Assembly (NCBI GenBank): GCA_937927975.1
Contig: CALEZT010000010.1
Coordinates: forward strand, 85,259-149,258
Origin: an uncultured Phycisphaerales bacterium
GTDB lineage: Bacteria > Planctomycetota > Phycisphaerae > Sedimentisphaerales > Anaerobacaceae
DNA length: 64,000 bases
Reading direction: 5' to 3'
The notes under the pieces are model-generated. The model ran no database searches. It was not told the DNA's origin and was given only the letters and a program-made list of their open reading frames with translations. Of this stretch, positions 15,546 through 25,147 are shown in pieces; the first letter of the stretch is position 1; the number at the start of each line of letters is the position of its first letter. A program made the translations under genes and the position numbers.

Positions 15546-18106
15546 GGCGAACCCTCGGCTTCTGCGGCATCGAGGCACAACTGCAACTGCCTGGCCACTT
15601 CGCTCACCGCAGGCGGCAGGAGCAACCCGGGACGATCGCCCGGAATCATCACGGTGTGCGATTCCCGTGCATGACGAGCCATCCTCAGGCGTAAGTCCTC
15701 ACCAGGATACTGCCTTTCTGCAGCCATGAAGAGCGTCAGTTTCCCGCAGTAGAAGCCGGGCCGATACGCACGTCGCGCACGAGCGTGCATATGGCCGATG
15801 AAAGACCGATACGTCGGCAGCCAACGGGCACTGCGGCCGAGGCCCAGGCCTCGGATGACGGACCACCGCAGCATTCGGAAGGCCTCTCGCACGGGAGATA
15901 CCATCCGTTCCTTCCGGCGGAGCCGTCGCCCCTTGCGCGCCGGGTAGTCCGATTCGAGCAGGGCCACCAAGGCCACAGGGAGGCCCTGCTCAACCAGTTG
16001 TCTGGCCATCTCGAAGGCGATCAGCCCTCCCATGCACGTGCCGCCCAACAGGTAAGGGCCTGTCGGATCGACATCGGTAATCTCCCGGACATACTGGCGG
16101 GCCATGGCAGGAATACTCATGAGCGGCCAACTTTCGCCCTGAAGACCGCGGGCCTGCAGAGCATATACAGGTCGGTCGGACAATCGTTTTGCGAGCTGTC
16201 CATACATGGCGATATAGCCTGCCCCGGTGTGCACCAGGAACAATGGTCGCCCTGTTGTAGACGGCCGCAGCAGAACAAGCGAGCGTGGCGACGGAACCAC
16301 GGCGCGATTGACGATGATCTCTGCCAGGGATTCAATGGTGCCGTGCTGCGACAGGATCGATGGAGACAGAACGATGTCGAATTTGTCTTCAATCCGGGTC
16401 AACAGGGTCATCGACTGAAGGGACGTGCCGCCGAGATCGAAGAAGTCGTCGTGTCTGCCGATGGGAGAGATGTTCAGCACCGATTCCCATAAGACGGCCA
16501 GGGCTTTCTCGATTCGGTCGCGAGGCATGGGTCCCCGACGCTTGCGGTCTTCCCTGGGCCTGGCCAGTGCAGACAGCGCCAGACGATCCACCTTGCCGCC
16601 TGGGGTGACCGGCAGTTGAGGCAAGCACACGAAATCATCGGGAATCATGTGGCTGGACAGAGATTGGCGGAGCATACGCCGCAAGGTGCGCGTTGAGAGA
16701 CGGACGCCGGATCGGGGGACGACATAAGCCACCAGACGGGTGTCGGCTGAAGAGTGTTCCGTCGCCATCGCCGCTGCGTCGTCGGTCAACTCCGTCGCCT
16801 GAATCGCCGCCTCCACCTCGGCCAGGTCCACCCGGCGTCCTCGGATCTTCACCTGGTGGTCGGCCCGGCCCAAGTGTTCCAGGCATCCATCGTCGCCGAT
16901 ACGACCCAGATCGGCCGTGATGAAGCATCGCTTCTGAGGTTCGTCGGGATCGCAGCGAAATGCCGTCATCGTCTTGTCGGGTCGTCGCCAATACCCTTGT
17001 GCCAGATATCTGGAACGGACCGCCATCAGTCCTTCTGCTCCTCTGGGGACCGGTCGGCCCTGGTCATCCACCAGTTGAACCTCCACATCGCGAACCGGAT
17101 GCCCCACCGGGACCGGGCCCTCGCGCAGCACGCTGTCCCGGTGGATCAACAAGGCACTGATCAGACCCGTTTCGGTCGAACTCAACGCGTTCATCAGCAC
17201 GCAATCAGAGGCGCAACGCTTTCTGTAGGCTTCGATGTCGCTGGGGCGTACGCTTTCTCCCCCCAGCCGAATCAGTCTCAGACTGTCCAGAGAGCCCTGG
17301 CATGTCGCGCGCATCAGATGGCGGAACACCGTTGGCACGGATTGATAGACAGTCACCTGCTGGTTCCGCATCCATTCCGCAAGCCGATCGATGCCTCCAG
17401 ATCGAATAGGGTACAGGCACAGAGCCGCGCCGTTGAGCAGCGAGGCAAACAAGGGCGTGGCGGAGGCCGCCAGTCCGAAGGGCGTGATCAGCGACAGACG
17501 ATCCTTCTCCGTCAATCCAATCAGATCACGATAGACCTCGGCGTGATGAACGACGTTGCCGTGGCTCTGCCACACCCCTTTTGGGGCGCCGGTCGAACCC
17601 GACGTGTACATCAGCCATGCCCCCGCGTCGGCCGGTACCTCTTCGCAAGTTGTGCCTGGGAGACAACGAGTCTGCTCCTCCTCGATCACGAGGATCTTCA
17701 ATCGCTCCGTCGCGAGCGATCGGGCCAGCGAGACGTTGGACTCGTCGGTCACCAGAAGCCCGATCTGGGCATCAACGAGCATGGCTGTCAGAGTGGCCAC
17801 GCTGTCGTTGGGGTCAAGAGCCAGGTAGATTCTGCCGGCCTTGAGAGTCCCGAGGATCGCGGCAACGAGAGCGGTCCCATGCTCCAGGAGAAGTCCGACA
17901 ACGGAATCGGCAGTTCCCACTCGATTCAGGATGTCGCAGGCCAAAGAGGTCGAGCGTTCGTCCAGTTCGGCATACGTCCACTGTGCGTCGGACGTACTGA
18001 TGGCAGTCCGATCGCTGTGACAAGACACAACGCGGCGAAAACGCGCGGGAATCGACAGGAATGACGACTGCACATCCGGCTCCGTCGGTCTGACCGTGTC
18101 ATTCAT
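15542..18106 (-). CDS. Single-module nonribosomal peptide synthetase-like protein, A-T-TE
   Basis: An 854-aa enzyme with three domains. The adenylation domain (about 20-515) shows LMYTSGSTGAPKG (165-177), ALSSTETG (307-314), ADLGRIGDDG (398-407) and the catalytic Lys505 in TPGGKVDR. The carrier domain (about 530-602) has FFDLGGTSLQSM with attachment Ser562. The thioesterase (about 620-854) has the nucleophile elbow G-T-C691-M-G, so Cys replaces the usual Ser. There is no condensation domain, so it probably loads and releases, or couples, a single carboxylic acid; the substrate is not predictable by eye. ATG 18106 overlaps the upstream stop by 8 bases. Possible alternative: a carboxylic acid reductase relative, but no reductase domain is present. 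Confidence 0.88.
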   Translation of the reverse strand: MNDTVRPTEPDVQSSFLSIPARFRRVVSCHSDRTAISTSDAQWTYAELDERSTSLACDILNRVGTADSVVGLLLEHGTALVAAILGTLKAGRIYLALDPNDSVATLTAMLVDAQIGLLVTDESNVSLARSLATERLKILVIEEEQTRCLPGTTCEEVPADAGAWLMYTSGSTGAPKGVWQSHGNVVHHAEVYRDLIGLTEKDRLSLITPFGLAASATPLFASLLNGAALCLYPIRSGGIDRLAEWMRNQQVTVYQSVPTVFRHLMRATCQGSLDSLRLIRLGGESVRPSDIEAYRKRCASDCVLMNALSSTETGLISALLIHRDSVLREGPVPVGHPVRDVEVQLVDDQGRPVPRGAEGLMAVRSRYLAQGYWRRPDKTMTAFRCDPDEPQKRCFITADLGRIGDDGCLEHLGRADHQVKIRGRRVDLAEVEAAIQATELTDDAAAMATEHSSADTRLVAYVVPRSGVRLSTRTLRRMLRQSLSSHMIPDDFVCLPQLPVTPGGKVDRLALSALARPREDRKRRGPMPRDRIEKALAVLWESVLNISPIGRHDDFFDLGGTSLQSMTLLTRIEDKFDIVLSPSILSQHGTIESLAEIIVNRAVVPSPRSLVLLRPSTTGRPLFLVHTGAGYIAMYGQLAKRLSDRPVYALQARGLQGESWPLMSIPAMARQYVREITDVDPTGPYLLGGTCMGGLIAFEMARQLVEQGLPVALVALLESDYPARKGRRLRRKERMVSPVREAFRMLRWSVIRGLGLGRSARWLPTYRSFIGHMHARARRAYRPGFYCGKLTLFMAAERQYPGEDLRLRMARHARESHTVMIPGDRPGLLLPPAVSEVARQLQLCLDAAEAEGSP

Positions 18107-20087
18107 TGTCGCACCCGCGTTCCCAGGAGTCGAACTGGCCTTCCACGTTCCCATACACCGCCTGGATGCGTGTGTAGAAGAGACGATCCCCCTCGCCATG
18201 TTCCGGGGGGCCGATTCCGGACGCCTTCCAGCCACCGAAAGGCATGGAAGCATCCACACCGGCGGTGGATGTGTTGACCTTGAGAACACCGGCCTGCGCC
18301 GATTCCAGAAAGAGCCCCTGCAATCGAGGCGACGTGCTGAACAGGGCCGAGACCAGACCATGTCGGACGCCGTTGCACAACCCGATAGCCTGCTCGAAAT
18401 CCACGGCTCTTTGAACCACCAGAACAGGACCCATGGTTTCCTCCTGAACCAGCGGATGGTCCGCCCGGTCGCAGCAGACAATCGCAGGGCGGACGTAGGC
18501 TCCGGTCTTCACCCAGGGCTCTTGGGCCCTGCAACCGTGGAGCAGTATCGTGCGATTCGCATCATCGCGGTCTCGATACTCCTCCATCATGGCCGCGATC
18601 TCGTCCCGCTTGGCAGCACTGATGACGGGTCCAATTTCGGTTGCCTCGTCACACGGATCTCCCCAGGGAAGCTGGTTGGCGGCTGCCTCCAGTTCCTGCA
18701 GGATTCTCTCGTACTGCACAACGGGAACAATCAAACGACGATTGGCGGTACACCGCTGGCCGGCGAAGGCGAAGGCTCCCCAGGCCACCTGTCGGGCCGC
18801 GTCCCGCAGGTCGGCGTCGTCCCATACGATGGCCGCGTTGTTGCCGCTCAGTTCCGCCTGCAGAGGCACCATGCGGCGGGCACAGATCTCCTGCATTGCG
18901 GCGCCCGCCGGAGCCGATCCCGTCAGAGTCACTGCGTCAATCCCGGCCTGGGCCGCCAGCCTCTTGGCGGTGGTGTGGTCGCCCGTCACCAGACTGACGA
19001 CTTGGGGCGACATTCCCACGTCGGAAAGCAGGCGTAGAATCGCCTGGGCGATGCGAGTGGCCGCCGGGGCGGGCTTCCAGACCACAGTGTTGCCGTAGAT
19101 CAGAGCCGGAGCGATCTTGCCCAGGGCAATGGCCAGCGGATTGTTCCAGGGGGAGATGATCGCCACGATACCCATCGGCCGATAGCGCACGAGACCCGCA
19201 AGCTCCTGCCGATGCGGCGCTTGAGCAGCCGCCAGACGGACGACATGTCGGACGTTCGCAGCCGCCCGACGAACCTCTTCGAGGCCGTGTTGCAGCGGCT
19301 TGCCCAACTCTATCGCCATTTGCTGGGCCAGCGTAGAAGCCATCCCATCCAGCCGGTCGGCCACGGCGACGAGCAGATTCTGTCGAGCCTCCATTGGAGT
19401 TCTGCGCCAGACGTCCGCGGCGTTCTGGGCAGCCGACACCGCTGACGCCACCTCACCTGCGCCGGCTGGCGTCACTTCAAACAGGATCTCATCCGTGCGG
19501 CGAGGCGATCGATGGACATAGGAACCGGGTACAGCCCCATCCAATCTGCGAAGAACGGAGGCCGTCGGTTCGCACACGACACATCGTTCCGACAACCACC
19601 GCTGAATCGCTGCGGCATGAATCAGATCGTTGCTCGCCACAGCATCCTCGGCGAGATACACCTGATACCCCCGCTCCAGGCACTCCACAGCGACTGTGCG
19701 TATGCAGGCATGCAGGTGAAGGCCCGCCAGAATCACCGTGTCGCAGGCAGTCCGCCGCAGGATCTCGTCCAGGCTTCCGTCGGCAAACGAATTGAAGCCT
19801 GTCTTGTGGACCACCGCCTCTCCCTCGATGGGTTGCAGCGGTCCCGGCGGCGCGTGTCCCCTGGTGTCCTCAACACAAGACCACCGGTCCGCGATTCGCC
19901 AGTGGGGCAATCGCGTGTCCGGATGGCGACGGACCGTGGTCCACACGTGAACGACTGGAATTCCACGTCCGCGACATTCCCCAAGCAGCGAGGCTGCCCG
20001 AGCGACCAGAACCGGCGCCGGCGGCTGGAGCCCGGGCACTGCGAGGTAGTCGTGTTGAAGATCGACAAGCAGCAACGCAGCGTTCAT
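18099..20087 (-). CDS. Isochorismatase-like hydrolase fused to aldehyde dehydrogenase
   Basis: A 662-aa fusion. Residues 1-185 form a cysteine hydrolase of the isochorismatase/nicotinamidase family: LLLVDLQHDY (Asp9), VVHKTGFNSF (Lys95) and GLHLHACIRTVA (Cys128) supply the catalytic triad. Residues about 195-655 form an NAD(P)-dependent aldehyde dehydrogenase: IISPWNNPLAIALGKIAPAL, TLTGSAPAGAAM, ELSGNN (Glu412) and GQRCTANRRL (Cys446). All catalytic residues are present in both halves. The start at ATG 20087 overlaps the previous stop (ATGA). Hydrolase release of an amine or acid and oxidation of an aldehyde could supply the acid for the downstream A domain; that link is inference. Confidence 0.88.
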   Translation of the reverse strand: MNAALLLVDLQHDYLAVPGLQPPAPVLVARAASLLGECRGRGIPVVHVWTTVRRHPDTRLPHWRIADRWSCVEDTRGHAPPGPLQPIEGEAVVHKTGFNSFADGSLDEILRRTACDTVILAGLHLHACIRTVAVECLERGYQVYLAEDAVASNDLIHAAAIQRWLSERCVVCEPTASVLRRLDGAVPGSYVHRSPRRTDEILFEVTPAGAGEVASAVSAAQNAADVWRRTPMEARQNLLVAVADRLDGMASTLAQQMAIELGKPLQHGLEEVRRAAANVRHVVRLAAAQAPHRQELAGLVRYRPMGIVAIISPWNNPLAIALGKIAPALIYGNTVVWKPAPAATRIAQAILRLLSDVGMSPQVVSLVTGDHTTAKRLAAQAGIDAVTLTGSAPAGAAMQEICARRMVPLQAELSGNNAAIVWDDADLRDAARQVAWGAFAFAGQRCTANRRLIVPVVQYERILQELEAAANQLPWGDPCDEATEIGPVISAAKRDEIAAMMEEYRDRDDANRTILLHGCRAQEPWVKTGAYVRPAIVCCDRADHPLVQEETMGPVLVVQRAVDFEQAIGLCNGVRHGLVSALFSTSPRLQGLFLESAQAGVLKVNTSTAGVDASMPFGGWKASGIGPPEHGEGDRLFYTRIQAVYGNVEGQFDSWERGCDNE

Positions 20088-21250
20088 GCAGTCTGTCTCG
20101 CTTCGGCCAGAGAAAGGATCTGCTCTACGATCCGCTCGCCCATAGCGCGGGTTCCCAGAACCGTACACCCCGGTTCGGCCAGATCCGCAGTGCGCCAGCC
20201 CTGCTGCCAGGCTCTGGCCAAAGCTCGTTCGATGAGGCAGGCCCCCTCGTCTAGCCCGAAGCTCTCCCGCAGGAGCATGGCCAGGGAAAGGATCTGCCCT
20301 GCGGGATTGGCGATGTCCCTACCGGCCAAATCGTGCGCGCAACCATGGTTGGTTTGGTATACAGCTCCCCCGTCGGGTCGGAAATTCCCCGAGAAGGTGA
20401 CTCCACGGGAACCTTGCAGGGCCCCGGCGATATCGACGAGGATATCTCCGAGCAGATTGGGCGTCACCACCACATCGAATTGCGATGAATTCTGGATCAG
20501 CTCATAGGCAGCCAGATCCACGTTCATGAAGACCACCTGGATATCGTGGTCGCGGGCCGTCGCGGCGCCGACATCTCGCCAAAGAGCGCTGATTCCCGGG
20601 ATGCCGCCGTCTTTGAGAATCACGTGCATCTTTCCCCGCCTGGCGGAAGCTGCCCTGGCAGCCACGGCAATCAGCCGACGAACCTCGGATTCGCTGTAAC
20701 TGAACGAGTGTTCCACCACCCGTCCTTCAGAACTGGACCGTTCGCGCCATTGCCCCTGATACACCCCGCCGATGTTGTCTCGCACGAAGAGCATGTCCAT
20801 GCTCTGAGTGTGCCTGTCGACAATTCGTCCCACGCGCGCGAGCTGGGGCCACGGCTGAATCGGAACGAACTTGCAGAACAAGTCGAACTGTCGGCGGAGG
20901 TCGTACACATATCGACCGCCGCCGGGCCCGCTGAGGATCGCGCCTTTGAGGTCAAAGATATCCTGGCAGAAGGCCGCCACAGACTCAGGAAAAGACCGTC
21001 CGAAGCAGGCCTCCGCATCCTCACCGACGAGTCCCCCGTGTCGAACATCGAATCGGATGCCGATGATCTGTTCGATCGTCTTGAGGACGGCCAATGCCGC
21101 GCTGACGACCTCTGGTCCAATACCCGTCCCATTGAGAACACCCACCACAGGAGAAGAGCCGGGGTTCTCAGTCGAAGAGTCCGTTCCATTGTTGCTCAGG
21201 AAATCCTTGAGCCTGCGAGCCTTCCAGCTTGGTCGTACGATACTATCCAT
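20084..21250 (-). CDS. Isocitrate/isopropylmalate dehydrogenase-family enzyme
   Basis: A 388-aa protein of the beta-decarboxylating dehydrogenase family (oxidation and decarboxylation of a 2-hydroxy acid with NAD(P)). Family features: GVLNGTGIGPEVV near the N-terminus, FVRDNIGGVYQG (the R-x-N-x-G substrate-binding segment), an FMNVDLAAYEL segment, VVTPNLLGDILVDIAGALQGSRGV (metal-binding Asp region) and DIANPAGQILSLAMLL. The usual HGSAPDIAG motif reads HGCAHDLAG here, so cofactor or substrate preference may differ from LeuB or Icd. First gene of the four-gene operon. Its location suggests a dedicated role in making an unusual 2-oxo acid rather than leucine or TCA metabolism. GGAGCC upstream of ATG 21250 may serve as ribosome site. 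Confidence 0.85.
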   Translation of the reverse strand: MDSIVRPSWKARRLKDFLSNNGTDSSTENPGSSPVVGVLNGTGIGPEVVSAALAVLKTIEQIIGIRFDVRHGGLVGEDAEACFGRSFPESVAAFCQDIFDLKGAILSGPGGGRYVYDLRRQFDLFCKFVPIQPWPQLARVGRIVDRHTQSMDMLFVRDNIGGVYQGQWRERSSSEGRVVEHSFSYSESEVRRLIAVAARAASARRGKMHVILKDGGIPGISALWRDVGAATARDHDIQVVFMNVDLAAYELIQNSSQFDVVVTPNLLGDILVDIAGALQGSRGVTFSGNFRPDGGAVYQTNHGCAHDLAGRDIANPAGQILSLAMLLRESFGLDEGACLIERALARAWQQGWRTADLAEPGCTVLGTRAMGERIVEQILSLAEARQTA

Positions 21251-21316
21251 CTCGTTCCGGCTCCAGTCACGATTGCAGCAAGAAACGCCTGCCGATTGGC
21301 GAAGGACAATCGGACG

Positions 21317-22192
21317 TCAGGGCAGATGGTATATCGCCAGTTTGTCCGCTGTCAGCTGCGGCACGAACAGGCGGCGGTTCGCCCTGTCCCATCCGATATC
21401 CGCGGGGGTCTTGAGCTCGGCGAGGGTCGTCACAGTTCGACGATCTTTGGAAATGCGCACGACCTTGTTGCCGACGAAATCGGATACGATGAACGACCCG
21501 TCATCGAGCACTTCAATCCCATCCAGGTTGGCGAAATGCTCCGCCAGCCCGAACGGCTGGGGCGGCTGTTTGCCGGAGCGATCGATCTGGTACACCTCGT
21601 GCAGGTCCCATGACACGGCGTACATTCGCTCGCCGTCGAAGGTGATCCCGTTCACGCTTTCGAGCTCGGCCACCGTTTCGTGGCCGCCCTGTCCGCTGCC
21701 ATCCACTCGGAGCACGCGACCGGCCTGGGTATCCGAGACGTACACCTGCTTGCCGTCGGTGGCCATGTCGTTCAGGCGTTCGGCGCCGTCCACCGCCAGC
21801 GCGCTCACGGGACGTCCGCTGTCGAGCGAGAACACCAGAATTCGCGTGTTGTCCGCCACGTACAGACGCCCATCCAATATGCACATGCCCTTGGGACTAT
21901 TGAGCACAAACTCAGGCGAACTGTCGATCCAGCGACGCGCATCCATCGTTCCATCCGGACGCAAACGCGAGATGGAACCCTTGCCATTGTCGCTCCAATA
22001 CGTCTCCGGCGTCGCTTCGATGTTGGACACATAGATGAACCCGGTCTGCGGGTCCACCAGGGCACACTCCGGCACATCGAAACCCTCCAGCACGGCCGCC
22101 GGAGTCAGCGGAGGCTGTACCTGCTGCCGCTCCGCACAGGAAACGAACACACACGCGGCCATCAGTGCGGCCAGTATCCCATATTTTCTCAT
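21317..22192 (-). CDS. SMP-30/NHL-type beta-propeller lipoprotein
   Basis: A 291-aa exported protein. ATG 22192 is supported by AAGGGAG about 8 bases upstream. The N-terminus MRKYGILAALMAACVFVSC suggests a signal peptide ending in a slightly atypical lipobox (FVSC). The body is built of repeated strands typical of SMP-30/gluconolactonase or NHL propellers: GFIYVSNIEATPETYW, NSPKGMCILDGRLYVADNTRILVF, DMATDGKQVYVSDTQAGRVLRV, GITFDGERMYAVSWD and NLDGIEVLDDGSFIVSDF. It lies 83 bases downstream of the HzsA-like cytochrome gene in the same direction and may be co-transcribed. Enzyme activity is not evident. Confidence 0.8.
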   Translation of the reverse strand: MRKYGILAALMAACVFVSCAERQQVQPPLTPAAVLEGFDVPECALVDPQTGFIYVSNIEATPETYWSDNGKGSISRLRPDGTMDARRWIDSSPEFVLNSPKGMCILDGRLYVADNTRILVFSLDSGRPVSALAVDGAERLNDMATDGKQVYVSDTQAGRVLRVDGSGQGGHETVAELESVNGITFDGERMYAVSWDLHEVYQIDRSGKQPPQPFGLAEHFANLDGIEVLDDGSFIVSDFVGNKVVRISKDRRTVTTLAELKTPADIGWDRANRRLFVPQLTADKLAIYHLP

Positions 22193-22275
22193 TTTCCACT
22201 CCCTTGTCTCTGCGTCATTCGGTTCTGGTTTCACTCTCGGTCCCAGGCGAGAAGATCGCCGCCGCAATCCGCGAA

Positions 22276-24759
22276 CTACCTTAACGTCGGCTGGGCGACC
22301 TCCCCCCGCAACTGGGCCAGACCGCCCTCTTGCTCGTACACCCCGTAGAAGAGCGAGACAGAATCCAGCCAAAGCACGATGCGATGCATATCCTCATCGG
22401 ACAACTCCACGCCATGATGCCCGTCGCGGAGCATCCGGTAGAGCCTCGAAGCGCGGGCTCCGAATTCGCCGGGCGTGGTGCGGTACCACTTTGGATCGTT
22501 CCAATCGCGCCCACCATAGTCGTAGAAGCCGTACTTCGGCGCCAGATTGATGTAGGAGGTGTAGTAGGTGGTCTGGCGATTCATCCCCCCGCTGCCTGGA
22601 TGCGTGGCCAAACCGGCGTCGAGCGGCGGCGCCACATCGGCATGCTGCCTGTGGCAATCGGCGCAGTTTCGGTCCAGGACCGGCTGAACGAGGCGCGGAT
22701 AGCTGAACGGGGCCGTACCGTCCACTTCGGGCGCGATCCGCGACGGCTCGCGACGCAGGGCCAGCGGCGCTCCGGCACGGGTCGTGGGCGGGGTCGAATA
22801 CCGCGACTCGTGGCACCCCATGCACGAATGCTGCTCGCCCGGCATGAACTGGGTCGCCGACCGCATGGAGGTGATCGCCAAGCCGTCCGGGTCGATCGCC
22901 TGGAAGAACACCGGCACACGGGCCGGGATCGTGAAATGCGCGCTGCCGTCGGCCTCGACCGGAACCGTACCGAGAATCCAGCGGGCGATGTTGATGGAGT
23001 CGTTGCCTTGAGGGATTTGAATCCCCGTGTTGTGCGGGATTCGCTCGGACGCCACGGACAACGGCAACAACTGATAGATCCGCAGTGCGGCGGCCCTCGC
23101 CCCTGTCGGCCAGGGCGCCCGGCTGTCGTACACGTTGACCACGCTCACTGTCGCCTCGGCCGGCTCGCCTTCGGCCACACGGACGGCGCGTTCGAGCACC
23201 ACCGGGGGCGCCGGCTTGGCCCGCACAGGGATCGGGTTGTGCGATCCGATCGCGGGATCCCGGTAGAGCAGCTCGCGATTGCCGAAACTGTCGAGCAGGT
23301 ACAAGCCGTAGCGGCCCTCCATGCCGCCGTCGGGATCGTACGAGGTGAGATAGAAATCCTCGCTCAGGGGCGTAGCCTGCCCATAGTACTGCGTCCGGGT
23401 CGGGGATTGCGTCTCGGGAAACGGAATCTCCGGGGTCAATCGGCGAACCGGTCCCATCCGGTCATCGTCAGGAACGCGCGGATCGAAGAGGACCAGCGAA
23501 CCGAACGACTGGCCGTGATGCGGAGCGGCCACGGCCACATGGCGGTGCGAACCGGGGATCGTCCGGACATGGACCTGCATGTCGGCCCGCTGGTATCGGA
23601 AGGAATAGTTGCCGTACACGGCACGCGGGTCGGTTCCGTCGGGGCGTATGGTCCAGGGATGGTGGGCCACGCAGCCGTGGCGATCGACATAGTCCCACCG
23701 GGTGAACAGGATCGTGCCGTCGTGCGCCACGCTCGGGTGCCACTCATTCGTGTCGTGATAGCTGAGGGTGCGGATATCGCTGCCGTCGGCGGCCATGTCG
23801 AACAGCGTGTAGGTCGGGCAGGTGCGTCCGCAGCGTAGATAGCCGCCACGACGTTCGCTGATGAACACGATCCGCCCGCTGGGCATCCAGATCGGATACA
23901 TGTCGTTCCATGTCCCGTCGGTGAGCTGCTCAAGTCCCGTGCCGTCCAGGTTCACCCTGAAGACGTGGTAGCAATCCTCTCTGTCCCAGTACCCCTGCTG
24001 CGGATGGTTGGTGTGATGTCGATGCCGACCCGACCCTTTCCGCTCGACGTAGGCAAACAGGACCCGCTCACCGTCGAACGAAAGACTCGGGGACAGGAAG
24101 GCCCCGCCGTCCAGTCGCTGTCCCACAAGGCGTCCCCGCTCGACCACCGAATCAACCAGCACGTCGCGCACTCGCGGCGTATCACCAAAAGGATCTTGGA
24201 GCACGCATAGCCCGCCCCCTGGATCGGCGTAGATGCCGAAGTACTGATCCACCATGTGCTCGGAGAAGCCCCCGGTTGCACGATGCCGCTTGATGAACAG
24301 GACTTGATCGAAATTCAGCAGCGGGTTGGAAAAAGCGATGCGGCGCCGAATCGCAGCGATGTCCTTGAACAACTCCCGAAGGACCGCCTCATCCGTCGAG
24401 ACCCCCCTCTTCACAGCCTCGACACGACCGCGCAGCCGTCCCAGGGATGCCGCTTCCGCGGTGAGATCCGGGGCATTCTCCATTCCCTGCAGGTGCGTCA
24501 GCAGCGCGTGCGTGCGACGCCAGACAACATCCACCGGCGTGCGGTCCGTCTCCAGAATCAGCGACTCGGGGCGAAACGCTTCACGCGACAACCTCATGTT
24601 GTCTGCGCGGGGACGGCCTTCAATCAACCGTCGAAGCTCCTCGAATTCGCCGGTTGGGGCCCCTGCGACATCGGCCGACCCGCTGCTTCGGGCGACCGCA
24701 TGTACAGACAACATTCCGATCAGGCCCAGAGCGATTGATGAGATCAAGACCCAACGCAT
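22276..24759 (-). CDS. HzsA-like secreted beta-propeller dihaem cytochrome (copy A)
   Basis: An 827-aa protein. ATG 24759 gives MRWVLISSIALGLIGMLSVHAVA, a signal peptide. After a helical region (about 35-145) comes a TolB-like propeller (about 150-500), with repeated strands such as SPSLSFDGERVLFAYVER, MYPIWMPSGRIVFISERRGG and HPSVAHDGTILFTRWDYVDR. The C-terminal part carries two c-type haem sites, CMGCH (646-650) and CADCH (699-703), and ends with GHHGVELSDEDMHRIVLWLD. The layout matches proteins annotated as hydrazine synthase alpha-subunit middle-domain proteins, which are widespread in planctomycetes that do not perform anammox. Role probably periplasmic redox or binding; substrate unknown. 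It is divergent from the sulfatase. Confidence 0.8.
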   Translation of the reverse strand: MRWVLISSIALGLIGMLSVHAVARSSGSADVAGAPTGEFEELRRLIEGRPRADNMRLSREAFRPESLILETDRTPVDVVWRRTHALLTHLQGMENAPDLTAEAASLGRLRGRVEAVKRGVSTDEAVLRELFKDIAAIRRRIAFSNPLLNFDQVLFIKRHRATGGFSEHMVDQYFGIYADPGGGLCVLQDPFGDTPRVRDVLVDSVVERGRLVGQRLDGGAFLSPSLSFDGERVLFAYVERKGSGRHRHHTNHPQQGYWDREDCYHVFRVNLDGTGLEQLTDGTWNDMYPIWMPSGRIVFISERRGGYLRCGRTCPTYTLFDMAADGSDIRTLSYHDTNEWHPSVAHDGTILFTRWDYVDRHGCVAHHPWTIRPDGTDPRAVYGNYSFRYQRADMQVHVRTIPGSHRHVAVAAPHHGQSFGSLVLFDPRVPDDDRMGPVRRLTPEIPFPETQSPTRTQYYGQATPLSEDFYLTSYDPDGGMEGRYGLYLLDSFGNRELLYRDPAIGSHNPIPVRAKPAPPVVLERAVRVAEGEPAEATVSVVNVYDSRAPWPTGARAAALRIYQLLPLSVASERIPHNTGIQIPQGNDSINIARWILGTVPVEADGSAHFTIPARVPVFFQAIDPDGLAITSMRSATQFMPGEQHSCMGCHESRYSTPPTTRAGAPLALRREPSRIAPEVDGTAPFSYPRLVQPVLDRNCADCHRQHADVAPPLDAGLATHPGSGGMNRQTTYYTSYINLAPKYGFYDYGGRDWNDPKWYRTTPGEFGARASRLYRMLRDGHHGVELSDEDMHRIVLWLDSVSLFYGVYEQEGGLAQLRGEVAQPTLR

Positions 24760-25012
24760 AGTGTGTTTCGTGCCCTTCCTGAATCCACACGCAGTCAATC
24801 GCCAGCCCGGAGGGGGCCCTACGGCACGACCAAGCACAGACAGGCATCCACCACGTGCCGATCGACATGTTGTGCGAGAACCGAAGCTAGACAACGGCAT
24901 CATCTGCGACACCTGAACTGTACTCCTGTGCGTCCGTGATGTCAAGTGTCTTGGATCGCAGGATACATGCCGACCTGTGGACCCATCGACCTCTTCGAAA
25001 CGAGCTTGGGTC

Positions 25013-25041
25013 TTGAGCATTCGTTGGCCTTCTGCAATAAT
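25013..25041 (+). promoter_or_regulatory. Candidate sigma-70-like promoter upstream of the sulfatase
   Basis: TTGAGC (25013-25018), a 17-base spacer and AATAAT (25036-25041). Transcription would begin near 25048, about 100 bases before the sulfatase start. It lies in the 388-base divergent region 24760-25147, in which I see nothing else. Confidence 0.4.
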
Positions 25042-25147
25042 GAGGTTCCGTCTCGCGTGGAAGTCAATAGCGGCGCTTCGTTCGCCCCCATCGCTGTGAC
25101 GTAACTTGGCTTTCAATTCAGAACCCGATGATGAAGGACGACAAGCC

